A DNA stretch of 24,656 nucleotides from a virus. The notes under the pieces are model-generated. The model had not been told where the DNA came from and made no database searches. It saw only the letters and a list, made by a program, of their open reading frames with translations. Below are positions 12,494 through 21,185 of the stretch, piece after piece (position 1 is the first letter of the stretch; each line of letters opens with the position of its first letter). Made by a program: the position numbers and the translations under genes. Location: positions 1 to 24,656 of the IMG/VR virus record IMGVR_UViG_3300021956_000077; one strand, written 5' to 3'.

Positions 12494-12524
12494 AACGCTT
12501 AAGAGATTGTGCGTTAACAATCTC
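12494..12524 (+). promoter_or_regulatory. Possible H-type pseudoknot in the leader of the 268-residue gene
   Basis: GAGATTGT (12503-12510) and ACAATCTC (12517-12524) form a perfect 8-bp hairpin with loop GCGTTA. The loop bases GCGTT (12511-12515) are an exact complement of AACGC at 12494-12498, just upstream. The two pairings together have the topology of an H-type pseudoknot. The sequence after it (AACTTTGCATTTTTA) is only moderately T-rich, so it is a weak terminator at best. The next ribosome binding site (AAGGAAC) lies 20 bases farther on. A regulatory role is inferred from structure alone. Confidence 0.5.
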
Positions 12525-12554
12525 AACTTTGCATTTTTATTATAAGGAACTGAA

Positions 12555-13361
12555 ATGAAAAAAGTAGATAAGAAAACCTCTGACACCAACACATGGGACT
12601 TAGATCCTGTTGAGGCTGTCCAACCTGAAGCCACATTGGCCGAAGACTCAATCCCAACCGCAGAAGCAGAAACAGTTCAACGCCGTATCAGTCGACAGGC
12701 CTCAGCCTTTGACATGGAAGGCCTAATGACAGACTTCCCAACTGCAACTGAATTGCAACAGTTTGTTTATGACCAAACTGGCATTGTGTTGAACCTAAAG
12801 GGCCGTGCCAACAAGGTCAAATACCAAGTAGCACTAGATTGTCTAAATGGTATTGATCCTGATCCTGAGTTTGTTGGTGACCAAAACCCATACTTGGACA
12901 AGCGTGAACTGATTCCCACAGAACCATTAAAGGTATTACCTCCGCGTGATCCTGCCATTGATGCGGCTGGTCCTGAAATCACACGCTTTGCATCAAACCA
13001 ATTCCCACATCCTGATCCAGAATGGCGTGCCCAAGATCAGAAGTGTCAAGTTATATTCCGCAAGTATGCCAACAACATGATCACTTATGAAGTGCTGGGT
13101 CCAATTGCACAACGAGCAGTTGGTGTTAAAGTAAACAAATATGGTCGTGAAGTGCCAGAACGGATTGTATGGGTTGATGCCCGCACTGGTGAACAGATCA
13201 TCCGCAACTCAACTGGACAACTTACTCCATTGGGCACACGCTTAAAGGCATTTATGAGCCGCATGAAAGTCAACAAGACCAACCAATGGGACTTGTGGAT
13301 TGACCGTGAGTTTGTATTGGCTGGTGACATGGTCAGTGACAACCCGTGGGCTGTTAACTAA
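12555..13361 (+). CDS. Protein of unknown function before the terminase genes (268 aa)
   Basis: ATG follows TATAAGGAACTGAA. The N-terminal 45 residues are acidic and probably disordered (VEAVQPEATLAEDSIPTAEA). The remainder has a folded look with aromatic and charged residues, including LMTDFPTATELQQFVYDQTG and TNQWDLWIDREFVLAGDMVS. No enzyme motif is recognised. The next gene starts directly after its stop, and then the large terminase, so it may belong to the packaging module. Other virion roles are equally possible. Confidence 0.6.
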   Translation: MKKVDKKTSDTNTWDLDPVEAVQPEATLAEDSIPTAEAETVQRRISRQASAFDMEGLMTDFPTATELQQFVYDQTGIVLNLKGRANKVKYQVALDCLNGIDPDPEFVGDQNPYLDKRELIPTEPLKVLPPRDPAIDAAGPEITRFASNQFPHPDPEWRAQDQKCQVIFRKYANNMITYEVLGPIAQRAVGVKVNKYGREVPERIVWVDARTGEQIIRNSTGQLTPLGTRLKAFMSRMKVNKTNQWDLWIDREFVLAGDMVSDNPWAVN

Positions 13362-13679
13362 ATGGGTCAATATACCGCAGGCATTGCTAGACAAATGGAA
13401 ACAGTTGAAGAAGCAAGACAGCGCCTGGCTCGCGAACAAACTTCAGACACCAAGATCTTGCAAAAGGTCAACGCGGTACACCGCGAGGCCTTTGGTGTCA
13501 AGTATCCGGGTCAGGTAGAACATTGCTTACGCCTTGTGATGGAACGCCTACAGGCTGGATTAGACAAGCGTGGTGATGTTGTTGTAGATGATCCCAGAAC
13601 ATGGCGCATGTCAACTGTTGAAATATTAGATCTTGCACATGCCGCCAAACTGCTGAACGAAATCCGTCGAGGTTTCTAA
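13362..13679 (+). CDS. Small-terminase candidate by position (105 aa)
   Basis: It starts with no gap after the preceding stop and overlaps the large terminase start as TAATG, the usual place of a small terminase subunit. The 105 residues are helical and charged (QMETVEEARQRLAREQTSDT), with a C-terminal helix STVEILDLAHAAKLLNEIRR. No helix-turn-helix is obvious. The length is short for a small terminase. The AT-hook-like protein at 9644 is a competing candidate. Assignment rests on position only. Confidence 0.5.
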   Translation: MGQYTAGIARQMETVEEARQRLAREQTSDTKILQKVNAVHREAFGVKYPGQVEHCLRLVMERLQAGLDKRGDVVVDDPRTWRMSTVEILDLAHAAKLLNEIRRGF

Positions 13680-15304
13680 TGCTGGATCGCAGTTTACTAA
13701 TGCGTCGTGCCATTCGTTATGTCTGTGACCAGCATGGTCTAGCAGTCAACAACTTGGGCATAATGACATCTGACCAGCGAGCCCGTTTCGAAGAATTAGT
13801 GATTGCTGTGCAAGAAGACATGGCATTCAATCAATTACGATATTTTCGACCATTTGAACATCAATTACGATTCTTTGAAACTGGCCAGTCGGACCGTCGT
13901 GGCATCTTGGCCGCCAACCGAATTGGTAAAACAGTAAGCACATGTTATGAAACAGCCATGCACCTGACAGGCCAATATCCCGAGTGGTGGACTGGCAAGC
14001 GATTCGACAAGCCTATCACTGCCATGGTTGCTGGTGAAGGTTGGGGTCAGGTCGCAATGGTTCTGCAAAATGAACTGTTGGGCACACAAGATATCAAAAT
14101 AGCAGACGCCATTGGCACAGGAGCCATCCCTCGTGACAACATAGTGTTCGACACCATGCGTAACGATGGTGCCAACTGTCTTGGTGTCGAAGTGCGCCAT
14201 CAATCGGGTAGCAACAGTTACCTAGTGTTTGCCAACTACACACAGGAAGTGCGTCAGATGCAGGGTTTCAAATTGACACTGGCAGTATTTGACGAACAGC
14301 CACCCGATGACTTCTTCTCAGAAATTGTTACTCGAACTGCTACTACACAAGGTCAAGTGCTTTGTTCGTTCACGCCCTTAAAAGGTCTTAACGGTCTTGT
14401 ATCAAAGTTCTGGAACAATGAAGAAGGTTACAATCACATTCGTGTAAGTTGGGATGATGTGCCAGAATATGATCCCTGGGGCGAACCATTCTTATTAAAT
14501 TCAACGAGGGCACAACTTGAGCGTGATTATCTACCACACGAGCGCGATGCTCGTCGCAATGGTGTTCCTGTTATGGGCAAAGGAGCAGTATTCCAAATTA
14601 GAACATGGCCCACTTACCGGACTGGCGATTATGATTTCCGCAACAGTCATGGTCTGCATCGTATTATTGCTTTGGACCTGGGACTTGTCAATGACCGCAC
14701 AGTGATCTCACTAATGTATTGGGATCCAAACGAACGAGAAGCCTGGTTACACACACAGATAGTTGTGAAAGGTGTAGAAGAGGCCAACCCCATGAACTAC
14801 ATCAATCATCTAATGCGCCCAGAAGTATTCGGCACTCCTATTGTGTTGCCTGCTGATGCGTCAACACCAGGACGATATACAATGTCGGCCTTAAGCATTA
14901 GACAACTGTTTGAACAGTATGAATTGAATGTGCATCCAGAACCTATCATGAATCCCGCAGATGATCAAGGACGCAGAACCAATCATAAATCGTATGGTAT
15001 AAATGTCATGCGACAAATGTTGGAATTGGGCACATTACATGTCAATGAAAACTGCACAGAATTCTTACGCGAAGCACAAAACTATTTCGTTGATCCACAG
15101 GGACGATTTTCGGATCCAGATGACGCCATCGACAGTTGCCGTTATGCCTTATTAGGATGCCTAAATGGTATCAGTGAAGAATTTGATAGTCGCAGTCCAC
15201 AACAACGCTTCCGTGATGCTCGACACAATGCACAAGTGGCACGACTACGCAATGAACGTGAACGTCCCGCATGGAAACAAGTCTACAACGCAACAGGAAG
15301 TTAA
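13679..15304 (+). CDS. terL: Terminase large subunit
   Basis: This 541-residue protein has the full set of packaging-motor motifs. Walker A is AANRIGKT (78-85). Walker B is LAVFDE (201-206), with the catalytic Glu at 206. The coupling motif is SFTPLKG (230-236). The nuclease domain starts with the strand IIALDLG, with D333 as metal ligand, followed by PADAS (D392) and a cluster SDPDDAIDS (478-486). The ATPase part pumps DNA into the procapsid at the portal and the nuclease cuts genome units. Length is usual for the family. It is coupled to the gene before it (TAATG) and followed by a methyltransferase gene after one base. Confidence 0.95.
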   Translation: MLDRSLLMRRAIRYVCDQHGLAVNNLGIMTSDQRARFEELVIAVQEDMAFNQLRYFRPFEHQLRFFETGQSDRRGILAANRIGKTVSTCYETAMHLTGQYPEWWTGKRFDKPITAMVAGEGWGQVAMVLQNELLGTQDIKIADAIGTGAIPRDNIVFDTMRNDGANCLGVEVRHQSGSNSYLVFANYTQEVRQMQGFKLTLAVFDEQPPDDFFSEIVTRTATTQGQVLCSFTPLKGLNGLVSKFWNNEEGYNHIRVSWDDVPEYDPWGEPFLLNSTRAQLERDYLPHERDARRNGVPVMGKGAVFQIRTWPTYRTGDYDFRNSHGLHRIIALDLGLVNDRTVISLMYWDPNEREAWLHTQIVVKGVEEANPMNYINHLMRPEVFGTPIVLPADASTPGRYTMSALSIRQLFEQYELNVHPEPIMNPADDQGRRTNHKSYGINVMRQMLELGTLHVNENCTEFLREAQNYFVDPQGRFSDPDDAIDSCRYALLGCLNGISEEFDSRSPQQRFRDARHNAQVARLRNERERPAWKQVYNATGS

Positions 15305-15305
15305 T

Positions 15306-15872
15306 ATGTTTTGTCAGCCAGGATATGAATATTTTACTCAACAACTTGCACACAGCCCTTACAACTATTTGGAGATTGGCGTGTTCAATGGCGACAGCAT
15401 TGCGAACCTTGCCCGAGCGTTTCCCAACCTGCACATATATGGCATTGACCCGTTTGTTGAAGATGGATGCACAACACATACCACTGGAGTTGAACGACAC
15501 CAGCACATGCCACAGCAACTGGAAAACACATATAACAACATCAAGGATCTACCTAATGTTTTGTTGTTTGAACAGTTCTCAAGTGATTTTGCCAACACAT
15601 TAACTGATGCCACTGTGGAAGCCATGCGTGTTGGTTCGGTGCTAATCGATGGCAGTCACCATTATGAGGATGTTATTCAGGATGTGCATTTGGCCATGCG
15701 CCTAATTGGCCCAAAAGCCGGACACATTGTATTTGATGATGTAAACTTGCCAGGCGTTGCACAAGCATACCAGGAGTTTTTGTCTCAATATGCTGGTCGT
15801 TATGAACCAGTTGAAGACCTATATGATTACCATCCAGGTCATATACTTGCACATGCAATCCTGCCGGAATAA
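15306..15872 (+). CDS. Class I SAM-dependent methyltransferase (Methyltransf_24-like)
   Basis: The start is the ATG at 15306, which follows ACAGGAAGTTAAT. The frame is open 47 codons farther back, but that part overlaps the terminase end. The 188-residue product has motif I LEIGVFNGDS (22-31), the acidic end of strand 2 in YGIDPF (D48), and IDGSHHYEDV (114-123) followed by IVFDDV (141-146). These are hallmarks of the Rossmann methyltransferase group that includes Methyltransf_24, whose members often methylate small molecules or sugars. No DNA-methyltransferase motif (NPPY or PC) is seen, so it is probably not a DNA modification enzyme. It sits between terminase and portal. The target is unknown. 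Confidence 0.82.
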   Translation: MFCQPGYEYFTQQLAHSPYNYLEIGVFNGDSIANLARAFPNLHIYGIDPFVEDGCTTHTTGVERHQHMPQQLENTYNNIKDLPNVLLFEQFSSDFANTLTDATVEAMRVGSVLIDGSHHYEDVIQDVHLAMRLIGPKAGHIVFDDVNLPGVAQAYQEFLSQYAGRYEPVEDLYDYHPGHILAHAILPE

Positions 15873-15878
15873 ACCCTG

Positions 15879-15885
15879 CTAAATA
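15879..15885 (+). promoter_or_regulatory. T4-like late promoter (CTAAATA) for the portal gene
   Basis: CTAAATA lies just after the methyltransferase stop. The expected +1 would be about 15891 (a T here, the only one of twelve lacking A). A leader of about 20 bases with TTAGGAATAAAA precedes the GTG start at 15912. Confidence 0.6.
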
Positions 15886-15911
15886 ATACATAGAATGTTA
15901 GGAATAAAACC

Positions 15912-18191
15912 GTGCTTGATTTAAAAAATGTAGTCGTTAGCAACTTAAACAACACACGAGGCATGTTGGCTCGCTTCGTTAAGATGAAGAGCCTGTTAGA
16001 TGCCAAATGTGCGGCTAACTTGCGTTTGCTGGCTGTTAAGAACAACATCAATCGTGCCAGTGACTATCACTATCTTAACCTGGCAGTTACACAGTCAACA
16101 GAACCAGTTAACGGCATAGATTATATTCACCCTGTTGTAAAACCATCGGTAGACTATGCCACAGCAGTGGTATCCAAAGGCCTAGCACAAAATGGTTCAA
16201 TCAATTTTGAATTCGTGCCCGACAATGAAGAAGATCAAGTGGCGGCCAGACAGGCCACCGACATGGTCAACAAGATTGTAAACCAAAACAATGATCCACA
16301 TGCCATCTTACAACACTGGATTATGGATGCCATGTTGCACAAGAATGGTGAAATGTTGATCAGCCCAATGCGCGAACAGATCGTGCGTTATGTCACAACA
16401 CAGGGTACTGCTGATCAACTAACAGCATTTGAACAGCAGGCCGCAGATGCTGGATTAACTAGCCTACGCCAAAGTCGACGCAAAATCTCAATTGATATGG
16501 AACAGGTCCTGGCTGAACTTGAAGGCCAGGTTGCTGACCTACAGCAAGAACAAATTGATGCAGTAATGGCCAGCCGCATAGAATCTGCTGATGCTTATGC
16601 TAATGGTGATTTTGAAGCCGGAGCGGCTGTTGAAGAACCCACCATAGAATTGGATCAAGCCGACGCACTGATTCGTGATGCTGTCAATCGCAATACTGTC
16701 TATGAAGCCAAATACAAATTAACTGGCTATAACCTAAACATCAAGTTCCGTCCAATTGCACAACACTATTGGATGTGTGATCCCACAGTTATTTCGATCC
16801 AAGAACAACCATTCTGCGGCTTTTACAAGCCCATGTCGATTCAAGAAGCCACTGAACTATATCCTGACATCAATTTAGATGAATTCCAAGTTCATGCACA
16901 ATATTCAAACGTTGGTGCATACCAAGCCGGCTCATTGTTGAACAACTTGGCCTTACACGCTCGTGACTCTGTGCCAATCAACGGCCTACCAGCACAGGGC
17001 TATGCCGCACAGGATGCCAACAGTCGACAAGTCACAGTTCTAACAGTTTGGAACCGTTACGACATTGATGGTGATGGCGAACTTGAACTGATTGAACTGA
17101 TCTATTCCGGCAACTATGTTATTTCGGCTCGTGAAGTTGAATTCATTCCTGTTGCTAACATGGTTCCCAAGCCATTGGCACAAAACTTCTACGGTATGAG
17201 CATTGCTGAAAGTGTAGTTCCAATGCAGGAATACATGACTTCGGGCCACCGCAGTGAAATCATGATGGGCTTGTTACAGGCTACACCACGTATTGGTGTT
17301 AAGCCAGACAAGGTAGACTTTGAAATGATTCAAGATGGCGAAGCCGCTATCTTTATTTTGGATTCAAAGTTCAATCCACAGACCGACATTTATCCAATGC
17401 CACTACCAAATGGTAACTTACAGTTCATTGACACAGCAATGAACCGTATTCAGCAGGATACCATGGCCATGATTGGTATGACCACACCAAGTGATGTGTT
17501 CAACCCAGAAGTAATGACTCCTGGCAATTCAGGAGCCAAACTAAGCCTGGCCTTAAGTCCAAACCAAATCATTCAAGACAATACAGTTAAGAACTGTGCC
17601 GAAGGTCTAAAAGAAGCCTTATGGTTGGTATGGCGCACTCTGTGCCAATATGGTGATGACTATGGTGTTAAGAAGTTGGCGGCCGAATTTAATCCAGAAA
17701 AGAAACCCATATTCTTAGATGCACTTGCGTTTGATGACATGAACTTTAATGACCGTAAGATCATTCACATTGATCTGGCCCTGGGCATGAAGTCAGAAGA
17801 AAATGCTATTCAGCGCCAACAGATTATCCAACAAACACAAACACAATTATACACAGCAGTACAGGGCATGGTTGCACAAGGCACACTAACTCCTGCCATG
17901 TATACCAAGATTAAAAAGCCTTTTGCTGACACATTATATGTGTTGGGTGTCAAAGACTGTGACGCTTACTTGCCCACAGACGATGAAGTTATGGAAATGA
18001 TTCAGCAGGCACAAGAAGCCGCTAAGAATCGTCAACCGTCGGCTGATGATCAGAAGAAGACAGCAGACGCACACCTGGCAGAAGCCAAAGCCAAAGAGAT
18101 ACTTGATGGCATCTCAGGCAATACTGCCAGCCAGCAGTTGGAAGGTTATGCATTACTTGCCGAACACAAGGCAAGAGCATATGGACCCTAA
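15912..18191 (+). CDS. Portal protein (P22-type, 759 aa)
   Basis: The start is GTG 15912 after AGGAATAAAACC. The protein forms the dodecameric ring at one capsid vertex, through which DNA enters and leaves. Its length is close to P22 gp1 (about 725), longer than most portals. The central region has VLTVWNRYDIDGDGELELI around residues 376-394, a DxDGDGxxE signature I associate with P22-type portals, and NFYGMSIAESV near 427-437. The C-terminal 120 residues are a helical, Gln/Ala-rich region (QQIIQQTQTQLYTAVQGMV), as expected for the crown or barrel. Residues about 190-240 are a charged helical insertion. It is the first gene of the head operon. Confidence 0.88.
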   Translation: MLDLKNVVVSNLNNTRGMLARFVKMKSLLDAKCAANLRLLAVKNNINRASDYHYLNLAVTQSTEPVNGIDYIHPVVKPSVDYATAVVSKGLAQNGSINFEFVPDNEEDQVAARQATDMVNKIVNQNNDPHAILQHWIMDAMLHKNGEMLISPMREQIVRYVTTQGTADQLTAFEQQAADAGLTSLRQSRRKISIDMEQVLAELEGQVADLQQEQIDAVMASRIESADAYANGDFEAGAAVEEPTIELDQADALIRDAVNRNTVYEAKYKLTGYNLNIKFRPIAQHYWMCDPTVISIQEQPFCGFYKPMSIQEATELYPDINLDEFQVHAQYSNVGAYQAGSLLNNLALHARDSVPINGLPAQGYAAQDANSRQVTVLTVWNRYDIDGDGELELIELIYSGNYVISAREVEFIPVANMVPKPLAQNFYGMSIAESVVPMQEYMTSGHRSEIMMGLLQATPRIGVKPDKVDFEMIQDGEAAIFILDSKFNPQTDIYPMPLPNGNLQFIDTAMNRIQQDTMAMIGMTTPSDVFNPEVMTPGNSGAKLSLALSPNQIIQDNTVKNCAEGLKEALWLVWRTLCQYGDDYGVKKLAAEFNPEKKPIFLDALAFDDMNFNDRKIIHIDLALGMKSEENAIQRQQIIQQTQTQLYTAVQGMVAQGTLTPAMYTKIKKPFADTLYVLGVKDCDAYLPTDDEVMEMIQQAQEAAKNRQPSADDQKKTADAHLAEAKAKEILDGISGNTASQQLEGYALLAEHKARAYGP

Positions 18192-18199
18192 AATTAGCG

Positions 18200-18207
18200 T
18201 ATAAATA
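18200..18207 (+). promoter_or_regulatory. T4-like late promoter (TATAAATA) of the scaffold/capsid operon
   Basis: An exact TATAAATA begins nine bases after the portal stop. The predicted +1 is A18213. The 18-base leader includes GGAAC before ATG 18231. It probably drives the 120-residue protein, scaffold and major capsid genes up to the terminator at 21157. Confidence 0.75.
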
Positions 18208-18230
18208 AAAACACTTAGAATGGAACAGAA

Positions 18231-18593
18231 ATGTTAGATCAATCAGTAATCGATGCATATAATGCACGACCCCGAATTGATTTGAACTCGATTAAAACAA
18301 TGAAGCCCGAGCAACTTGACCGTGTCAAGACTTGGGGCACTTCAGCAGAGAACCTATTGTTGAATAGAGATCTCGGTCTGTTTATTAATCAGTTTAAATT
18401 TGAATTGACTGATGCCTTGTTAGACATCAAAACACACTCAGCAGAGGACAATGCCCTAAGAATCAGCATTGCCAATCAATTGAGTGGAATAGATAATTTT
18501 GTGTCCTCGTTAAAAAGGGCACAGTATTTTAAGACCCGCGTGGTAACAATGCAGACTCAGCAATCGGCTGATTCTGCGGCGCCCAACGCATAA
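18231..18593 (+). CDS. Helical protein between portal and scaffold (120 aa)
   Basis: The start follows TGGAACAGAA. The sequence is helical with a charged N-terminal half (SIKTMKPEQLDRVKTWGTSA) and a C-terminal helix (SGIDNFVSSLKRAQYFKTRV). No signal peptide or known domain is seen. Its position between portal and scaffold suggests an assembly or head-completion role, which is not shown by the sequence. The 12-base gap to the scaffold gene contains AGGAG. Confidence 0.6.
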   Translation: MLDQSVIDAYNARPRIDLNSIKTMKPEQLDRVKTWGTSAENLLLNRDLGLFINQFKFELTDALLDIKTHSAEDNALRISIANQLSGIDNFVSSLKRAQYFKTRVVTMQTQQSADSAAPNA

Positions 18594-18605
18594 CCAGGAG
18601 AAACT

Positions 18606-19772
18606 ATGGAAAACATAGTAATGGACAAGCCTAATCTCGCTCCCGAGACGGTCCCTGTCCAACAAAGCAGTAGTGGATTAGATGCAATAGCCGCTAAAAT
18701 GGCCGCAATGCGTAACCAAGTTAGTGCTACTAAGCCCGCTGAGACAGGTCAAGCACCGGTGGCAACCGACGCAAGCCCTGTGGCACCAGAAGGAGTTGAA
18801 GTCTCTGACGACAATACCGAGCCAGAAATTGCAGAACTAGACGCAGAGTATAGTGAAGACAGCAACGATGAATCAACAGCCCCTGAAGAGGTAAGCACTG
18901 AGGATTCGACTAGTGAAGAATTAATTGACTTTTTAGATTTCGCCAACACAAACCCGAACGCCAAGTTCAAGTTTATGCGAAATGGCAAAGAAGTCATTAT
19001 CGACGCTAAGAAAGCCGCCGCTATTCTAGGCCAAGGCGCCGCAATATCAGAAGATGCAAGACAGTTAAAGATTCAGCGTTCAGAGTTTGATGAGTACTTA
19101 AAAGAAAAACAAAGTCAAACAGAAGGATTGCTACTAGCGATGGAATTTACTGTGCGTCCTCAGTTGCAAAAGAGTTACGATGAGATTATAAAGACACAGA
19201 ATTACCAAACTGTGTTTCAACAGCAATTAGCACAGACCCGTGACCCAGCACAAGTTGCTAGGATACAGGCCGCCATGCAACAGAATGAGAGATACATTCA
19301 ACAGCAAGGTGAAGTGATTAAGCAGTTGAAGCCCAATGTGGATCAATTCTATCAGATCCGTCAACAACAAGTTTCAGAAATTCTCGATAACAATCGCAAG
19401 AATTTCCAGGACAAGGAGTTGCGTAATGAATATGTGTATAAAGAGATTCGTGACAAAGTTGCCAAAGGATGGGCAGGAGCCGAAGGACAATTAGTCCCAG
19501 GCATCCGAAATTTGGACCTAGTGACCAGTGATGAGCATATCTTGTCATTGATCCGAGATGGATTCAAATATCGTGATAAGCCCAAGGCCAAACAGAGTGG
19601 TAATAGTATTGCCGCACTGACTAGCCGACGCAGTAACAGTCAGATACCGTCGGGAGGTGAATCTGAACTTGCAGATCTTCGAAAACAAGCCAGGGGCGGT
19701 GATAAAAAAGCCGCAGACAACTTGCTAATGGCACAACTGACTAAGATTAGAAGTGCGCGAGCAGGTCGTTAA
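18606..19772 (+). CDS. Probable capsid scaffolding protein (388 aa)
   Basis: ATG follows ACCAGGAGAAACT. Residues about 55-115 are extremely acidic (SDDNTEPEIAELDAEYSEDS and on). The central part is a long Gln/Glu/Lys-rich helix (residues about 150-280, e.g. QSQTEGLLLAMEFTVRPQLQ). The C-terminus is strongly basic (AQLTKIRSARAGR), as in scaffold proteins that bind the capsid with a basic helix-turn-helix end. Position directly upstream of the major capsid gene is the usual scaffold position. There is no protease motif. Scaffolds direct procapsid assembly and leave before packaging. The assignment rests on composition and place. Confidence 0.75.
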   Translation: MENIVMDKPNLAPETVPVQQSSSGLDAIAAKMAAMRNQVSATKPAETGQAPVATDASPVAPEGVEVSDDNTEPEIAELDAEYSEDSNDESTAPEEVSTEDSTSEELIDFLDFANTNPNAKFKFMRNGKEVIIDAKKAAAILGQGAAISEDARQLKIQRSEFDEYLKEKQSQTEGLLLAMEFTVRPQLQKSYDEIIKTQNYQTVFQQQLAQTRDPAQVARIQAAMQQNERYIQQQGEVIKQLKPNVDQFYQIRQQQVSEILDNNRKNFQDKELRNEYVYKEIRDKVAKGWAGAEGQLVPGIRNLDLVTSDEHILSLIRDGFKYRDKPKAKQSGNSIAALTSRRSNSQIPSGGESELADLRKQARGGDKKAADNLLMAQLTKIRSARAGR

Positions 19773-19802
19773 AATAATATAGCCAAATCAAAGGAGATTT
19801 AA

Positions 19803-21131
19803 ATGGCAACAATTACAACCTCGGCAATCGGTAACGGAACAACAAGTTATCAGACCGACATTGTCGTGAAAGACTTGGACCTAGACGTGTCCAACCGCGT
19901 AAAAGACGATACACCTGTTCTAAACATGTGTATGGCTAAAAAGCGTAAAGTAGTTTCTACTTTGCCTTTGTGGACAAACGACGTTTATCGTCAACCACAA
20001 ATCCAAGCAGTTCCTGAAGGTGCCGCTGTTTCTGCTTCTAATGCAGAAAGCAACAGCCGTGCTAACTTGGGCAACTACACACAGATTTTCCAAACCACAG
20101 TTGGTGCCACAGGTACTGCTCGTGCTGTTGAACAATCTGGTGGCGATCCTCAAGCATATCAGGAAGTAAAACAATTGATCGAATTGATGTTCGACGTTGA
20201 AGCACAATTGGTTCGTAATGACCAAATCGGAACAAAGTATTCTGGACAATCCGGTCTAGCATATGGTTTCTCTGGTGACAACACCAACGCTCAAGGCGGT
20301 AACGTTGCTCTACAAAGCCCAGTTCAAACTGGTCGTCGTATGGGTTCGTTGAACTCGTTTGCTGGTACACACAGTTTCAACACTGGTGACGGCACAGGTA
20401 ACCTAAGCGTTTCTACTAACCGTATCACAACTAACTTCAACTTAGAAGGTAGCGATACAGTTGGTTACCAAACACTAACCAGTGGAAGCCGTGCTTTCAT
20501 TATCGGTGGAACAGCCAGTGCGGCTGGTAGCACAACTATCACCAACAACGGTGAAGGTCTAGGTAGTTCTTACTACACTTATACTGCTCAGTTGCAACAA
20601 TTTGCTCCTAGCATCTATAAGCAATTAGTAACTACTGCTGAACAGCGTTTCAACGCCAAGATCCGCACTATTGTTTGCCCAACAAGCCTACGCACACACC
20701 TAAGCGATACTATGCCTACAAGCCGTGGTATCAACCGTGTAAACAGCGAGCGTGGTGACACTATTGCTACATACGAAGGCGATTTTAACTACACTTACGA
20801 AATCTTTGATTCTTGGATCATGGACCAAGTTGGTGCTGGTAACCAAATCTACTTCTTGAACGAAGAAGTTCTACAGTGGGGTTCGTTGCGTGACCTAGGA
20901 CCTAACAATGAAGTGTTCTCGAACGCTGATGCGTCTCTAGACCAGTTCATCATGGAAGGTACACTAATTGTTCGTAACCCAGCAGGTGTTGGTGTTCTAC
21001 ACGACATCTCTGCAAGCGGCACTTATGTTGGTGTTTCTGGTGGTTCTACAAACAACTACGGAGCCTCTGGTTCACTACGCCCAAGCGCATTCGTCCTACG
21101 CTTAAATGCGTTCGACGCTCAATCATTCTAA
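19803..21131 (+). CDS. Major capsid protein, resembling the SU10/DUF5309 family (442 aa)
   Basis: ATG follows AAAGGAGATTTAA, among the strongest ribosome binding sites in the window, as expected for the most abundant virion protein. Codon use looks smoother than in its neighbours (frequent AAC, GGT, CGT), a sign of high expression. The region NSRANLGNYTQIFQTTVGAT (84-103) and the helix AYQEVKQLIELMFDVEAQLV (118-137) fit my recollection of DUF5309 heads such as the podovirus SU10. Residues about 170-265 are a Gly/Ser/Thr/Asn-rich insertion that may form a surface loop. It is expected to have the HK97 fold. The GroES-like protein may help it fold. A terminator follows. Confidence 0.85.
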   Translation: MATITTSAIGNGTTSYQTDIVVKDLDLDVSNRVKDDTPVLNMCMAKKRKVVSTLPLWTNDVYRQPQIQAVPEGAAVSASNAESNSRANLGNYTQIFQTTVGATGTARAVEQSGGDPQAYQEVKQLIELMFDVEAQLVRNDQIGTKYSGQSGLAYGFSGDNTNAQGGNVALQSPVQTGRRMGSLNSFAGTHSFNTGDGTGNLSVSTNRITTNFNLEGSDTVGYQTLTSGSRAFIIGGTASAAGSTTITNNGEGLGSSYYTYTAQLQQFAPSIYKQLVTTAEQRFNAKIRTIVCPTSLRTHLSDTMPTSRGINRVNSERGDTIATYEGDFNYTYEIFDSWIMDQVGAGNQIYFLNEEVLQWGSLRDLGPNNEVFSNADASLDQFIMEGTLIVRNPAGVGVLHDISASGTYVGVSGGSTNNYGASGSLRPSAFVLRLNAFDAQSF

Positions 21132-21156
21132 TCTTAGAAATAAGACCAGGAATGAC

Positions 21157-21179
21157 AAAGGCCCTTCGGGGCCTTTTTT
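21157..21179 (+). terminator. Intrinsic terminator after the capsid gene
   Basis: AAAGGCCC (21157-21164) and GGGCCTTT (21169-21176) form a perfect 8-bp stem closed by a TTCG tetraloop, followed by TTT. It ends the capsid operon. The next late promoter begins seven bases later. Confidence 0.9.
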
Positions 21180-21185
21180 ATTGCA

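Noticed and set aside
12233-12502. An alternative 89-codon frame overlapping the gene at 12199.
   Set aside because: It has no ribosome binding site or coupling, whereas 12199 is coupled by ATGA and has a composition like its neighbours.
15165-15305. A longer start for the methyltransferase inside the terminase gene.
   Set aside because: The added part lacks family similarity and a ribosome binding site; the ATG at 15306 has AGGAAG and yields the typical domain start.
19775-19800. TAAAATAATATA before the major capsid gene as a further late promoter.
   Set aside because: It departs from the strict TAAATA core; the gene is adequately explained by transcription from the element at 18200.
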